A stretch of 64,000 nucleotides of DNA from Virgibacillus indicus (lineage in GTDB: Bacteria; Bacillota; Bacilli; Bacillales; Amphibacillaceae): contig NZ_NPMS01000002.1 of the NCBI RefSeq assembly GCF_002266285.1, forward strand, positions 62,001-126,000, in the 5' to 3' direction. The notes under the pieces are model-generated. The model was given only the letters and a program-made list of their open reading frames with translations, was not told the DNA's origin and did no database searches. Within the stretch, counting starts at the first letter, position 1. Each line of letters opens with the position of its first letter. Shown here one piece after another: positions 27,459-35,713 of the stretch. A program made the position numbers and the translations under genes.

Positions 27459-29288
27459 TTATATTGAAATAGCTGATTTTGGCTGGCTTACCATATCCTG
27501 GTTAGCCAGGCTTAATAATTCCTCTCTAAGTTCTGGTCTTTCTAAATTACCGTAGCTGGATATAATTCTGTTAATATCCTCCAAATAAAGATTTGAGGTG
27601 GTTTTCCCAACATATATTTTTGGGTAAACCTGTTGTTCATGAACCTCATTTTCCTTTAGCAGTTCTTCAAATAACTTTTCACCTGGTCTAATTCCAGTGA
27701 ATTCCAAGCCAATTTCATCAATGGAATAGCCGGATAGTTTGATCAAGTTTTTAGCAAGATCCACAATTTTCACCGGATCCCCCATATCTAAAACAAAGAT
27801 CTCACCACCATTTGCCAGTGCTCCTGCCTGGATTACCAGTCTTGAAGCTTCCGGGATGGTCATAAAATAGCGAACCATCTCGGGATGGGTTACAGTAACT
27901 GGCCCACCCTTTTCAATTTGCCTTTTAAATAATGGAATAACACTGCCACGACTTCCAAGTACATTGCCAAAACGAACGGCAACAAATTTTGTTTTGCTCT
28001 GTGTATCCATATCCTGAACAACCATTTCTGCCAGTCGTTTCGAAGCCCCCATCACACTTGTAGGGTTAACAGCTTTATCGGTTGAAACCATGACAAATGT
28101 CTTTACATTATTCCAGCTTGCTGCCTTAGCAACATTCTTTGTTCCAATAATATTGTTCTTTACCGCTTCTTCCGGATTTCGCTCCATCAGTGGTACATGC
28201 TTATGGGCTGCTGCATGGTAAACAACATCAGGATTATGTCTGTACATTATTTCCATCATTTTCTTTTCATCCTTGACGTCGGCTATTTCTGTGATTATCC
28301 TAATTGATTTAGCAGCAAAACTTTCCTTCAATTCCATTTCAATTGTATAAATGCTGTTTTCACCATGACCAAGCAGAATCAGCTTACTGGGATTAAATTC
28401 CGAAATCTGACGTGTTATTTCAGATCCTATCGAGCCACCTGCACCGGTAATCAGCACCGTTTTATCGCTAATATAATCGGAGATGCTTTCGATATCCATA
28501 TCAACCGGATCTCTTCCCAGCAGATCCTCTACCTGCACATCGCGAAATTGATTAACTGATATTTTCCCAGTCAACAGATCTTCTAATAATGGCATTATTT
28601 TCGTTTCCGCTTTTGTTTTTGCACATTCTTTAAAAATCGTGTTTAGTTCCTTTTTACTTAAGGAGGGAATGGAAATTATAATATTATCGATATTCAGTTC
28701 ATTTACTGTTTTTTCTATATCGCTTACACCGCCCTTGACAGGGAGTCCTAAAATATCAAGCTGATGCTTTCTTTCATCATCATCTATAAAGGCGATTGGC
28801 AGTAAGTCACTCTCATTGTTCTTCAGCAATTGCCTTGCAATCATCGTTCCTGCTGAGCCAGCACCGACAATTAATGTTCTATTTTTATTATCTGATTTAT
28901 TCATGATCAAGTCACGGTACATTCTCCAGGCGAATCGTGAACCACCTATTAAAAACATATGAAGCATCCAAGTTACAGCAAGCAGTCTGAAAAGTGTTTC
29001 TTGTAAAACAATATTTTGGAAGATTACCGCTGCAATTATTGAAAATGAAACAACCTTAAAAATGATTAACAGCTCTCTTACACTCGCATACTCCCATGCC
29101 TTCCGATAAAGTTTATTTTTGACCGCAAAGATGTGATGGCAGAGAAGAATAATAATAGAGGTTATGATCAGTGGTAAATTGAAAACATAGATGGTTGCAT
29201 CAACTAGAAAACTGCTGACAAAGATAGCGGTTAGTACAATCATTGAATCAACGATGAAAAACAGGGACAGCCTTTGTTTGTATGTCAT
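27459..29288 (-). CDS. epsC: UDP-GlcNAc 4,6-dehydratase EpsC
   Basis: A 609-residue membrane protein: four or five N-terminal helices (residues 8-125), a first Rossmann domain (TLIVGAGSAGTMIARQLL near 138-155), then the catalytic SDR domain (VLITGAGGSIGSEI near 288). The catalytic S-M-K version, MVSTDKAVNPTSVMGASKR, is normal in this FlaA1/CapD/WbpM class. It removes water from UDP-GlcNAc to give the 4-keto-6-deoxy sugar used by EpsN and EpsM. The ATG at 29288 has AAGGAGGG upstream. The EAR RNA element precedes it, as in B. subtilis. Confidence 0.94.
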   Translation of the reverse strand: MTYKQRLSLFFIVDSMIVLTAIFVSSFLVDATIYVFNLPLIITSIIILLCHHIFAVKNKLYRKAWEYASVRELLIIFKVVSFSIIAAVIFQNIVLQETLFRLLAVTWMLHMFLIGGSRFAWRMYRDLIMNKSDNKNRTLIVGAGSAGTMIARQLLKNNESDLLPIAFIDDDERKHQLDILGLPVKGGVSDIEKTVNELNIDNIIISIPSLSKKELNTIFKECAKTKAETKIMPLLEDLLTGKISVNQFRDVQVEDLLGRDPVDMDIESISDYISDKTVLITGAGGSIGSEITRQISEFNPSKLILLGHGENSIYTIEMELKESFAAKSIRIITEIADVKDEKKMMEIMYRHNPDVVYHAAAHKHVPLMERNPEEAVKNNIIGTKNVAKAASWNNVKTFVMVSTDKAVNPTSVMGASKRLAEMVVQDMDTQSKTKFVAVRFGNVLGSRGSVIPLFKRQIEKGGPVTVTHPEMVRYFMTIPEASRLVIQAGALANGGEIFVLDMGDPVKIVDLAKNLIKLSGYSIDEIGLEFTGIRPGEKLFEELLKENEVHEQQVYPKIYVGKTTSNLYLEDINRIISSYGNLERPELREELLSLANQDMVSQPKSAISI

Positions 29289-29324
29289 TTAATCCCTCCT
29301 TATGTGTAAAATTTTAATTTCATA

Positions 29325-29495
29325 TGTACATCAGCGGGGATAAAGGAACTCCCCCACTGATTGAAGTTACACTTTATGTAATAAGGGCATCTAACCCATC
29401 CTCACATCACACTCTCGACGACGGGCGCGTCTAAGGTTTATTTCAACCCACAGCATGACCGAGTGCCTGCTTTGATATCGGCTAGCAGGCATCAC
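29325..29495 (-). ncRNA. EAR element (eps-associated RNA, epsC RNA motif)
   Basis: The gap between epsB and epsC holds highly structured sequence on the minus strand. Visible stems: TGCCTGCT/AGCAGGCA (29464-29471 with 29484-29491), a short GACG/CGTC hairpin near 29416-29432 and a nine-base stem near the 3' end, TCAGTGGGG/CCCCGCTGA (29352-29360 with 29331-29339). The block ends just before the epsC ribosome site. In B. subtilis an RNA at exactly this place (EAR, Rfam epsC motif) allows RNA polymerase to read through terminators in the long eps operon. Assignment rests on position and structure, not on a covariance-model search; boundaries are approximate. Confidence 0.78.
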
Positions 29496-29546
29496 CGCAA
29501 AACAAATTCTTAATAACGAACACTAAATTTAAAAAAAATTGCAGTT

Positions 29547-30215
29547 TTATTTTGCATTCATAATTGTTCCCATTAAATTTGCCTGAGAAAGCTCTAGTAT
29601 CTTTCTTGCTTCAATCGTGTCATCGATCATTGTTCTCCCCCGGCTGACAACTAATATTACACCATCACATAAATTTGCCAGTACGCGGGTTTCAGTGGAT
29701 TGCAATACCGTTGGCGAGTCAATTAATACAACATCATATAGATTTGCCGCTTCAATTAATAATTCACTCATTGCTTCACTGCCTAAGAGTTCTGCAGGAT
29801 TAAGCAAACTTGAACCACTAGGTAAAATATCAAGCTTACCAATACCTGTTTTGCAAATTGCCTCATTTAGTTTTACTTTATATGTGAGTACATCTGTCAG
29901 GCCAATTTCGTTTTGGAATTTAAAAATGCTGTGAATTGCCGGTTCTCTAATGCTTGCATCCATTAAAAGTATCTTTTCCTTTTGCCCGGCCATGGAGACA
30001 GCTAAATTTGCAGCCGTTGTTGATTTTCCCTCACCCTTGCCAGAAGAAGTGATCAGAAATACTCTTTTATGTTTCTCTTCCGTCAAAAATGTGATATTGG
30101 TTCGTATTGTTCTAAATTGGTCTGATATTATCGAGTCTGTATGGGAGTATGTAACCAGATGCCGCTTTTTCAGGCTGGAGCCCTGGCCTCTTTTACTAAA
30201 TATCAACAGCTTCAC
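29547..30215 (-). CDS. epsB: Tyrosine-protein kinase EpsB (BY-kinase)
   Basis: A 222-residue CpsD/CapB-type bacterial tyrosine kinase. Walker A is SSGKGEGKSTTAANLA near 58-73, Walker A' is LLMDASIREP near 86-95, and Walker B is VVLIDSP near 166. It works with the EpsA activator to control chain length. The start is GTG at 30215 with GGAG upstream, overlapping epsA by 20 bases. The protein ends ...SQANLMGTIMNAK with no tyrosine-rich tail, whereas family members usually autophosphorylate on a C-terminal tyrosine cluster. It may be regulated differently, or be active without that switch. Confidence 0.9.
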   Translation of the reverse strand: MKLLIFSKRGQGSSLKKRHLVTYSHTDSIISDQFRTIRTNITFLTEEKHKRVFLITSSGKGEGKSTTAANLAVSMAGQKEKILLMDASIREPAIHSIFKFQNEIGLTDVLTYKVKLNEAICKTGIGKLDILPSGSSLLNPAELLGSEAMSELLIEAANLYDVVLIDSPTVLQSTETRVLANLCDGVILVVSRGRTMIDDTIEARKILELSQANLMGTIMNAK

Positions 30216-30933
30216 CTCTTATCTCCACTTTCTTCTTTCGTTTGCTTTTTTTAACAGCCAGTTTTTTCTTATTCATATTTGAAACCATCCCAAGTACAGG
30301 AACCCCCAATATCTCTTCCAGTTCGCGTTCTTTTCTGACCTTTCCATCTAGGGAATCCAATAGGAAGGTAAGTCCGATTCCAGTTGCAAGGCCAAAAGCT
30401 GCTGCAATCAAAAGCAGTCTGTTTTGGTTTTTCTCATTAATTGGATATGGATTTTCGATCGCTGCTGATAATAATTGAACATCCTGAAAATCCAATATGC
30501 TTGCAATCTGAGCTTTATACGCCCTGGCAGTTGTATTGGCAATTGCTGCAGCTAATTCAGAATCTATTGTTGTTGCGGAGATTTTAATTATTTGTGATTC
30601 ATCCAGTTGCTCGACTTCAATTTGATTAGCTAGAGCATCAGCTGAAGTGGATAATTCTAATTCTTTAATTACCTGCTCCATAACAATAGGATCCTTAATC
30701 ATGACCATCAGTGTGCTCATCGACTCGCCCTCTGAACCTACAATAACTCTAGTGGAAGACTGATATAGTGGAGTGTTATCCATATTATCGCTGTAAAAAT
30801 ATGCTCCCAGTATTGCTGCTATGGTAATGACGATTATTATCCATAGACGTCTTTTGATTACATCAAAAATGTCTTTTAAATTAATTTCTTTAGCTTGCAT
30901 TCTCTCAAAGTACTGCCCGTTTCCTCTGTTCAT
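30196..30933 (-). CDS. epsA: Wzz/YveK-type chain-length and kinase modulator EpsA
   Basis: A 245-residue membrane protein with two transmembrane segments, near residues 29-46 (WIIIVITIAAILGAYFY) and 171-194 (LLLIAAAFGLATGIGLTFLL), flanking an extracytoplasmic domain. The cytoplasmic C-terminus (VRKERELEEILGVPVLGMVS) is the part that activates BY-kinases. The ATG at 30933 has AAAGGTGG upstream; an in-frame GTG nine bases earlier lies within that site. It is the first gene behind the SinR-controlled promoter at 31.1 kb and overlaps epsB. Confidence 0.9.
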   Translation of the reverse strand: MNRGNGQYFERMQAKEINLKDIFDVIKRRLWIIIVITIAAILGAYFYSDNMDNTPLYQSSTRVIVGSEGESMSTLMVMIKDPIVMEQVIKELELSTSADALANQIEVEQLDESQIIKISATTIDSELAAAIANTTARAYKAQIASILDFQDVQLLSAAIENPYPINEKNQNRLLLIAAAFGLATGIGLTFLLDSLDGKVRKERELEEILGVPVLGMVSNMNKKKLAVKKSKRKKKVEIRGEAVDI

Positions 30934-30988
30934 AGCAACCACCTTTTATATTGGGATTTAACTATTGTATTCCAGTTTTATTAATTTA

Positions 30989-31003
30989 TTCTTTATAAAG
31001 AAC
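30989..31003. promoter_or_regulatory. SinR-type inverted repeat in eps leader
   Basis: TTCTTTATAAAGAA (30989-31002) is a perfect palindrome and, with the next base, contains an exact SinR heptad (GTTCTTT read on the minus strand, 31003-30997) facing a one-mismatch copy. It lies about 80 bases downstream of the predicted start point of eps transcription. SinR binds GTTCTYT heptads in B. subtilis. Confidence 0.65.
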
Positions 31004-31088
31004 GTATGAGGCAAAAAAATAGGATTAATTTTATTTTTATAGTGTACAGGAATTAGTTGCTTAATTAGTCATTTTATCTATTTCTATT

Positions 31089-31117
31089 AGTTTAGTTCTT
31101 TATAATGAACATGTCAA
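31089..31117 (-). promoter_or_regulatory. eps operon sigma-A promoter with SinR operator in the spacer
   Basis: On the minus strand TTGACA (31117-31112), a 17-base spacer and TAAACT (31094-31089) form a good sigma-A promoter. The spacer is TGTTCATTATAAAGAAC, an inverted repeat whose one arm is the exact SinR heptad GTTCTTT on the plus strand (31095-31101) and whose other arm is GTTCATT. A bound SinR would directly cover both promoter elements. The -35 hexamer overlaps the stop codon of the upstream GNAT-like gene. The leader to epsA is about 150 bases. Confidence 0.8.
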
Positions 31118-31686
31118 GAGTAAATTTTATATTCTGTCAATAATTTATTTACTCTTTCTTTATCTTCCATTACTTTTTCTATATTAAAAACAGTTGGAAT
31201 AAGTGCAGTAGTTGGTCCAATCAAAGCTTCTCCTTTTTGTTCCACCACAGACCCGAGCATCATTTTTAGCATTCGAAAAAATTTCTTCTCAATTAGCGCA
31301 AGATAATATTTAGGCTCATTTTTAGTTATGTGATCATATAAAACATGTGAAAAAGCATGAAAGTATCCCTTTCGCTGATAATCTTTATGAAGACAGAGTT
31401 TATCTATTTCCCAGATTCTGTTCTGCTGCAATTTTATTTCATCGTATTTGGAGAATTGAAATCTTGTTTCTACGGTGCTCTGTGGATTTTTGGGATCATA
31501 TGGTATAAATTCGATTGTTCCAATTACCTTTTTTCTTTTGCAGAAACCTTTTTTATGTAAAAGCAGGTTATATCGGTTTCCGTTTTCGGCATATGGGTCA
31601 TTATACCAGCCATACTTATTGCAGAAATATTCCCATGTGGTTTCGAAATGTTTTTGCTGGCGCTTTGTCTGGACTATTTCGTACAT
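31114..31686 (-). CDS. GNAT-like acyltransferase, uncharacterised
   Basis: A 190-residue soluble protein. The arrangement RIWEIDKLCLHKDYQRKGYFHA near 108-130 looks like GNAT motif A (acetyl-CoA binding), and the N-terminus MYEIVQTKRQQKHFETTWEY resembles N-acyl amino acid or autoinducer-synthase-like GNAT proteins; the match is weak. The ATG at 31686 has AAAGGAG nine bases upstream; two upstream in-frame Met codons fall within a leader hairpin. It ends inside the eps promoter, and its own promoter region also carries SinR-type heptads, so it may belong to the same regulon. Substrate unknown. Confidence 0.6.
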   Translation of the reverse strand: MYEIVQTKRQQKHFETTWEYFCNKYGWYNDPYAENGNRYNLLLHKKGFCKRKKVIGTIEFIPYDPKNPQSTVETRFQFSKYDEIKLQQNRIWEIDKLCLHKDYQRKGYFHAFSHVLYDHITKNEPKYYLALIEKKFFRMLKMMLGSVVEQKGEALIGPTTALIPTVFNIEKVMEDKERVNKLLTEYKIYS

Positions 31687-31719
31687 GAGATACAACTCCT
31701 TTTTCATTAATTGGAATAC

Positions 31720-31757
31720 ATACCAGCCCTTACTCATTAATAACTCTGGGCTGGTAT
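31720..31757. promoter_or_regulatory. Leader hairpin of the GNAT-like gene
   Basis: ATACCAGCCC (31720-31729) and GGGCTGGTAT (31748-31757) are perfect ten-base inverted repeats with an 18-base loop, placed 34 bases before the start codon. No T-run follows on the minus strand, so it is not a normal terminator. It could stabilise the mRNA or control translation. Confidence 0.5.
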
Positions 31758-31890
31758 ATATTTGTGATTAGCTGTCAAACTCTTCTCCGGGTGCATTAGG
31801 ATCTCATGGTTCTTTAGGATATTCTCTGCCACCTCCAAAAGAGTATATGTTGATTGTCACAAATTAATTGTTCTTTTTAAATCATTTTAG

Positions 31891-31943
31891 GTTCCTCATT
31901 AAGAACATATTTATATATTACTCCATTAAGAATTCCTATTCAA
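31891..31943 (-). promoter_or_regulatory. Promoter of the GNAT-like gene with SinR-like dyad
   Basis: On the minus strand TTGAAT (31943-31938), 17 bases, then TAATAT (31920-31915). Just downstream GTTCCTCATTAAGAAC (31891-31906) is an inverted repeat of two near-match SinR heptads, and an exact GTTCTTT lies at 31870-31876. The dyad covers the predicted start point. This suggests the gene is co-regulated with eps. The leader is about 220 bases. Confidence 0.5.
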
Positions 31944-32006
31944 GTGCATTTTTAAAATTCTGAAATTTATATCTGAAGTAATACCCTTGAATCCCCAAGC
32001 TAAAAG

Positions 32007-32036
32007 TTGGACTAGTTTAAACAAAAGCCATATCAT
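32007..32036 (+). promoter_or_regulatory. Possible promoter of the luciferase-like monooxygenase gene
   Basis: TTGGAC (32007-32012) and TATCAT (32031-32036) with an 18-base spacer lie 35 bases before the gene. The match is fair only. Confidence 0.35.
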
Positions 32037-32070
32037 TTTTTATAAGACTAAAATTTTCAAGGAGTGAAAC

Positions 32071-33090
32071 ATGTTGACGTCAAATCAAATTAAAAGATTT
32101 AACGATATTCCACTGTCAGTTTTGGATTTAGCACCTGTTAATGAGGGCAGCAATCCGAGTGAATCTTTCATAAGCAGTGTTGCATTAGCCCAGCATGTGG
32201 AAAAATTAGGATTCCACCGCTACTGGATGGCTGAACATCATAATATGCCGGGGATTGCGAGCTCGGCAACTTCCGTCATTATGGGGCATATTGCAAGTCA
32301 GACAAACCATATGCGGATTGGGGCTGGCGGGGTTATGCTGCCAAACCATGCGTCACTCGTTATCGCCGAACAGTTTGGGACACTGGAATCACTGTTTCCT
32401 GGCCGTATTGACTTGGGATTGGGAAGAGCCCCAGGCAGTGATCAGGCAACAGCTTTTGCACTCAGACGCACACTTAATATGAGTGTAGAGGACTTTCCAA
32501 AACAGGTAAATGAACTGCAGGATTACTTTTCAGATGAGCCTGTTTCCCGTGTGAAGGCGATTCCTGGACAAGGGCTGAACATTCCGATTTGGCTGCTGGG
32601 ATCCAGTGACTTCAGTGCACGCCTTGCAGCACAAAAAGGCCTGAGTTTTTCTTTTGCAAGTCATTTTGCACCTGCTTATACGGTTCCCGCTTTAAAACTG
32701 TACCGGGATAACTTTAAAGCCTCCGAAGCTTTGGAAAAACCTTATGCAATGGTTGGCGTAAATGTCGTTGCCGCAGATACAGATGAGCAAGCTGAGTATT
32801 TAGCTACCTCATTGCAGCAGCAATTTTTAAATATCCGAAGAGGACATACCGTGAAGCTTCAGAAACCCGTAGATAACCTGGAAGCACTTTGGTCACCATT
32901 TGAAATTGAAGCACTTCAGGAAACCCTTGATCCCCGCACGACTATTATTGGCAGTAAGGAGAAGGTCAGGGAAGGCCTGCTGAAATTCCAGGAGGAAACC
33001 CAGGCTGATGAAATGATCATCAGTGCTCAGATTTATGACCAGGAAGCAAGACAGAGGTCATATGAAATTATTGCGGAGTTGATGGATTAA
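32071..33090 (+). CDS. LLM-class flavin-dependent oxidoreductase (luciferase-like)
   Basis: A 339-residue TIM-barrel flavoprotein of the bacterial luciferase superfamily, MsnO8/YhbW-type. Markers are [12 protein letters not shown] at 14-25, [20 protein letters not shown] near 48-67, [16 protein letters not shown] near 80-95 and [14 protein letters not shown] near 111-124. Such enzymes use reduced FMN and oxygen on small organic substrates; the substrate here is unknown. The ATG at 32071 has AAGGAG seven bases upstream. It is alone on the plus strand between divergent eps genes and a convergent P450 gene. Confidence 0.9.
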   Translation: MLTSNQIKRFNDIPLSVLDLAPVNEGSNPSESFISSVALAQHVEKLGFHRYWMAEHHNMPGIASSATSVIMGHIASQTNHMRIGAGGVMLPNHASLVIAEQFGTLESLFPGRIDLGLGRAPGSDQATAFALRRTLNMSVEDFPKQVNELQDYFSDEPVSRVKAIPGQGLNIPIWLLGSSDFSARLAAQKGLSFSFASHFAPAYTVPALKLYRDNFKASEALEKPYAMVGVNVVAADTDEQAEYLATSLQQQFLNIRRGHTVKLQKPVDNLEALWSPFEIEALQETLDPRTTIIGSKEKVREGLLKFQEETQADEMIISAQIYDQEARQRSYEIIAELMD

Positions 33091-33154
33091 AAACGAAGAC
33101 TTTAAGATCTGCAGTAGAAATGTGGAGCTTTTAGCTGGTTTCGTTTTGCAATCA

Positions 33155-33295
33155 GTTAAGTCGCGCGATACCAGCTTAAAGTCGTGCAACCGCCATGAAA
33201 AGTTGTGCAATAAAACTGCTTTATTGGGTTATCGCGCAACTTTGAACAGGGATCGCACGACTTCAGGCCAGGGTTGCACGACATTATGCAAAACT
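33155..33295. repeat. Palindromic array of AAGTCGYGCRA motifs (copy A)
   Basis: Three direct units (AAGTCGCGCGAT at 33158, AAAGTCGTGCAA at 33178, AAAGTTGTGCAA at 33199) are followed, across a short A/T-rich centre, by three inverted units (ATCGCGCAACTT at 33231, ATCGCACGACTT at 33252, TTGCACGACATT at 33275). Units 3/4 and 2/5 are near-complementary, so the block can fold in a nested way. It has no reading frame and lies between convergent genes. Confidence 0.7.
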
Positions 33296-33337
33296 TCCTG
33301 ATTTTATTCCATTTTGGGTTACAAACATAATTTAAAA

Positions 33338-33371
33338 TGAAGCTGAACCTGTCTCCTTTGGTACAGCTTCA
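33338..33371 (-). terminator. Intrinsic terminator of the P450 gene
   Basis: An eight-base stem TGAAGCTG/CAGCTTCA (33338-33345, 33364-33371) is followed on the minus strand by TTTTAAATT. It lies 20 bases beyond the P450 stop. It may also serve the convergent oxidoreductase gene. Confidence 0.6.
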
Positions 33372-33390
33372 TCTTAATTTAGCATCCTCA

Positions 33391-34644
33391 CTACTGCTTT
33401 CCCCTAATATTCCGTATCACAAATCTGCTTTTAGGAATTGTCGGCATTCTTACCATACTATAGCTTAAATCCTGATCAGGGACCTCATAGTCTATCTGCT
33501 TCACGAGAAAACTCAAGCTTGTCTTCATGGCCTCTATTGTAATCCATTCCCCGGCGCAGCGATGGCCTTTTAAGTAGTCTCCGCCACCCTGTGGAATGAA
33601 ATCAAATGGACTTCCTTCCCAGTCATGGAAACGCTCAGGGCGAAATTGCTCCGGATTTTCCCATAGCTCAGAACTATGATTTGCACCGTATATATCAAGC
33701 AGAACCAATGTGCCTTTTTGGAAATCATGCTGGTTCCATGTAAAATCCTTTCGTACCCTCGCACCTAAAAACGGTCCAAACGGATAAAACCGACGCACTT
33801 CCTGAACAAACATTTGGCTGTAATTGTCTGTATCCGACTGCAGTTTCTCACGGGTTTCAGGATGCTCATGCAACGCCAGTGCACCAAACGTAATGTATCT
33901 TCCAATCGCAACAATCGGACGTAATATATTTAAAAGCTCTACTGCTGCGGTTTTTAAATCCAGTAAATTTCCGTTTGGGTCCTCATGCCATGCAATTTTA
34001 TATAAAGCCGTATCTTCATCTGCACTCCATTTACCTGTTCGTACTTTTGTAATGACAAATTTGATCCAGGCTTCCGATCTTCTTCGTGCTGTTCTTCCCT
34101 GCAAATGCCTTGGCCCGGAAGCTCCAAAAGCATCAATCATTGCTGATAAATCTTCTGTCCGTTGTTTAAGCTCATTCGCCTTCAAGGGCACACCTGCCCA
34201 GCGGCAGGCTACTCGGCACATAAGCTCCTCGGCTTCATGAAAGAGTATAATCTGGTCCATCTCCTGCCACTTATCAAGTGAAATTTCCCAGTGTTCATTT
34301 GTCAGGTTATTTAATACTTGCAGTCGTTCCGGAGTCATCAGAGACATAAAAAGCTCTTTCCTGTGTGAATGGGCTGCATCATCCATTCCCTGAACGCCGC
34401 CTTCACCAAACAGGGTCTTCTGAATCCGCTTTGGAGCAGCATCTTTTCTTTGAAACAATTCATTATCATAAAAAACATTAGCTGCTTCTTTTCCGCTGAT
34501 ACAAATGACCTTCTGCCCGAGCAATCTTGTCTGGAAAATGTCTGTATCATAATTGCGCAATCGGTTCGGTATAAAACGAAACCCTTCAGATAACAGTGCA
34601 AGTGTATGGTCAATCCCTTTTTCTTGTGGAATTAGTGATGTCAT
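33391..34644 (-). CDS. Cytochrome P450 CYP152 fatty-acid peroxygenase
   Basis: A 417-residue P450 of the CYP152 type (B. subtilis YbdT, P450-BSbeta). These enzymes use hydrogen peroxide instead of a reductase to hydroxylate or decarboxylate fatty acids. The heme cysteine is C363 in GHRCAGEW, the carboxylate-binding R242-P243 pair is in NILRPIVAI (positions equal to those of P450-BSbeta), and the ExxR motif is EVRR at 282-285. The usual acid-alcohol pair of the I-helix is replaced by Arg-Pro, as expected. The ATG at 34644 has AAGGAG upstream. It appears monocistronic. Confidence 0.95.
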   Translation of the reverse strand: MTSLIPQEKGIDHTLALLSEGFRFIPNRLRNYDTDIFQTRLLGQKVICISGKEAANVFYDNELFQRKDAAPKRIQKTLFGEGGVQGMDDAAHSHRKELFMSLMTPERLQVLNNLTNEHWEISLDKWQEMDQIILFHEAEELMCRVACRWAGVPLKANELKQRTEDLSAMIDAFGASGPRHLQGRTARRRSEAWIKFVITKVRTGKWSADEDTALYKIAWHEDPNGNLLDLKTAAVELLNILRPIVAIGRYITFGALALHEHPETREKLQSDTDNYSQMFVQEVRRFYPFGPFLGARVRKDFTWNQHDFQKGTLVLLDIYGANHSSELWENPEQFRPERFHDWEGSPFDFIPQGGGDYLKGHRCAGEWITIEAMKTSLSFLVKQIDYEVPDQDLSYSMVRMPTIPKSRFVIRNIRGKQ

Positions 34645-35020
34645 GGCTGAAGCTCCTTTTTGGGGGTTGTATTTTTAGATAGCTTTCCCAACATCCTCTC
34701 GTATCAAACAATATTCTAAGCGTTCATTGTGCTCCTGGAAATTATATGCGCAACTTCTGCGTAACTTCCACCTTAAATAGAAAACAGTAGACCTTTCAAG
34801 TACAAAAAAATATTTCCAATTATTTTCGAATTATCTAATATAATGCTATAATTAAGTGAAGCGCCATTTTTTTACCCCACAATAAAAATTCTTATTCATT
34901 CAATTCTTTTAAACTATTTTTATTATTTATTCCCTGTTTTTATGCGAAAATGAGCCGTGGTTTCATCAGCTTATTTCTGCCTGTCCTATTTCTATATTCA
35001 TACATGAAAGGTGGTTTTAG
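34645..35020. other. Intergenic region between cyp152 and DUF1538 operon
   Basis: 376 A+T-rich bases between divergent genes with no convincing reading frame. The only recognisable signal is a possible plus-strand promoter, TTCGAA (34825-34830) and TATAAT (34847-34852) with 16 bases between, which would leave a leader of about 160 bases before the DUF1538 gene. I see no riboswitch or clear hairpin. Confidence 0.45.
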
Positions 35021-35713
35021 ATGAATAATATAAAAGAAACCGTTTTAGAGGTTGTATATTCTATACTGCCTATTACTATCGTTATTACTATTTTACAGTT
35101 CACATTGATTTATCTTCCTGCAGAAACATTTCTGCAATTTCTAATTGGGGTAATTATGGTGGGTATTGGGTTGATACTCTTTTTGCTTGGAGTAAATATT
35201 GGATTACTGCCTGTCGGAGAAATGATCGGCTCAGCATTATCAAAAACAAAAAAATTAGGACTAATAATCTTCTTTGGCTTTTTGCTTGGACTTGTTGTTA
35301 CAATTGCAGAACCTGACGTCCGTGTACTTTCCACCCAGGTTGATACGGTTTCAGGTGGAGCCATTCCAAAAAGTATATTAATTCTTTCCGTTGCACTTGG
35401 AGTAGGTATTTTCGTTGCAATATCCATGGTTCGTATTGTTTTCAATATTAATATTGTTTACATATTAGCTATTGGTTATGGTCTGATTTTTTTACTTGCT
35501 GCATTTACCCCTTCTACATTCGTTCCAATATCCTTTGATTCTGGAGGCGTAACAACCGGACCGTTAACTGTACCGTTTATCATGGCACTGGGTGTTGGTG
35601 TGGCTACAGTTATTCGTGGAAAAACTGCATCTTCAGATGGGTTTGGACTTGTAGCTCTCGCTTCAATAGGACCTATTTTGTCCGTACTCGTGTTAGGGGT
35701 GATCTACGGATGA
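35021..35713 (+). CDS. DUF1538 membrane protein, first of pair
   Basis: A 230-residue polytopic membrane protein with about seven hydrophobic helices. Conserved pieces shared with the next gene are LLPVGEMIG near 64-72, AEPDVRVLSTQV near 96-107 followed by SGGAIP, and the glycine-rich loop FDSGGVTTGPLTVPF near 169-183. This is the DUF1538 family, whose function I do not know; the SGG-TGP loop looks like a substrate- or ion-handling element. The ATG at 35021 has AAAGGTGG upstream. The stop overlaps the next start by four bases, so the two proteins are made together and may form a heteromeric complex. Confidence 0.85.
   Translation: MNNIKETVLEVVYSILPITIVITILQFTLIYLPAETFLQFLIGVIMVGIGLILFLLGVNIGLLPVGEMIGSALSKTKKLGLIIFFGFLLGLVVTIAEPDVRVLSTQVDTVSGGAIPKSILILSVALGVGIFVAISMVRIVFNINIVYILAIGYGLIFLLAAFTPSTFVPISFDSGGVTTGPLTVPFIMALGVGVATVIRGKTASSDGFGLVALASIGPILSVLVLGVIYG

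Noticed and set aside
33155..33295. CRISPR array
   Set aside because: Units are about 12 bases, degenerate and turned round half-way, with no uniform spacers and no cas gene in the window.
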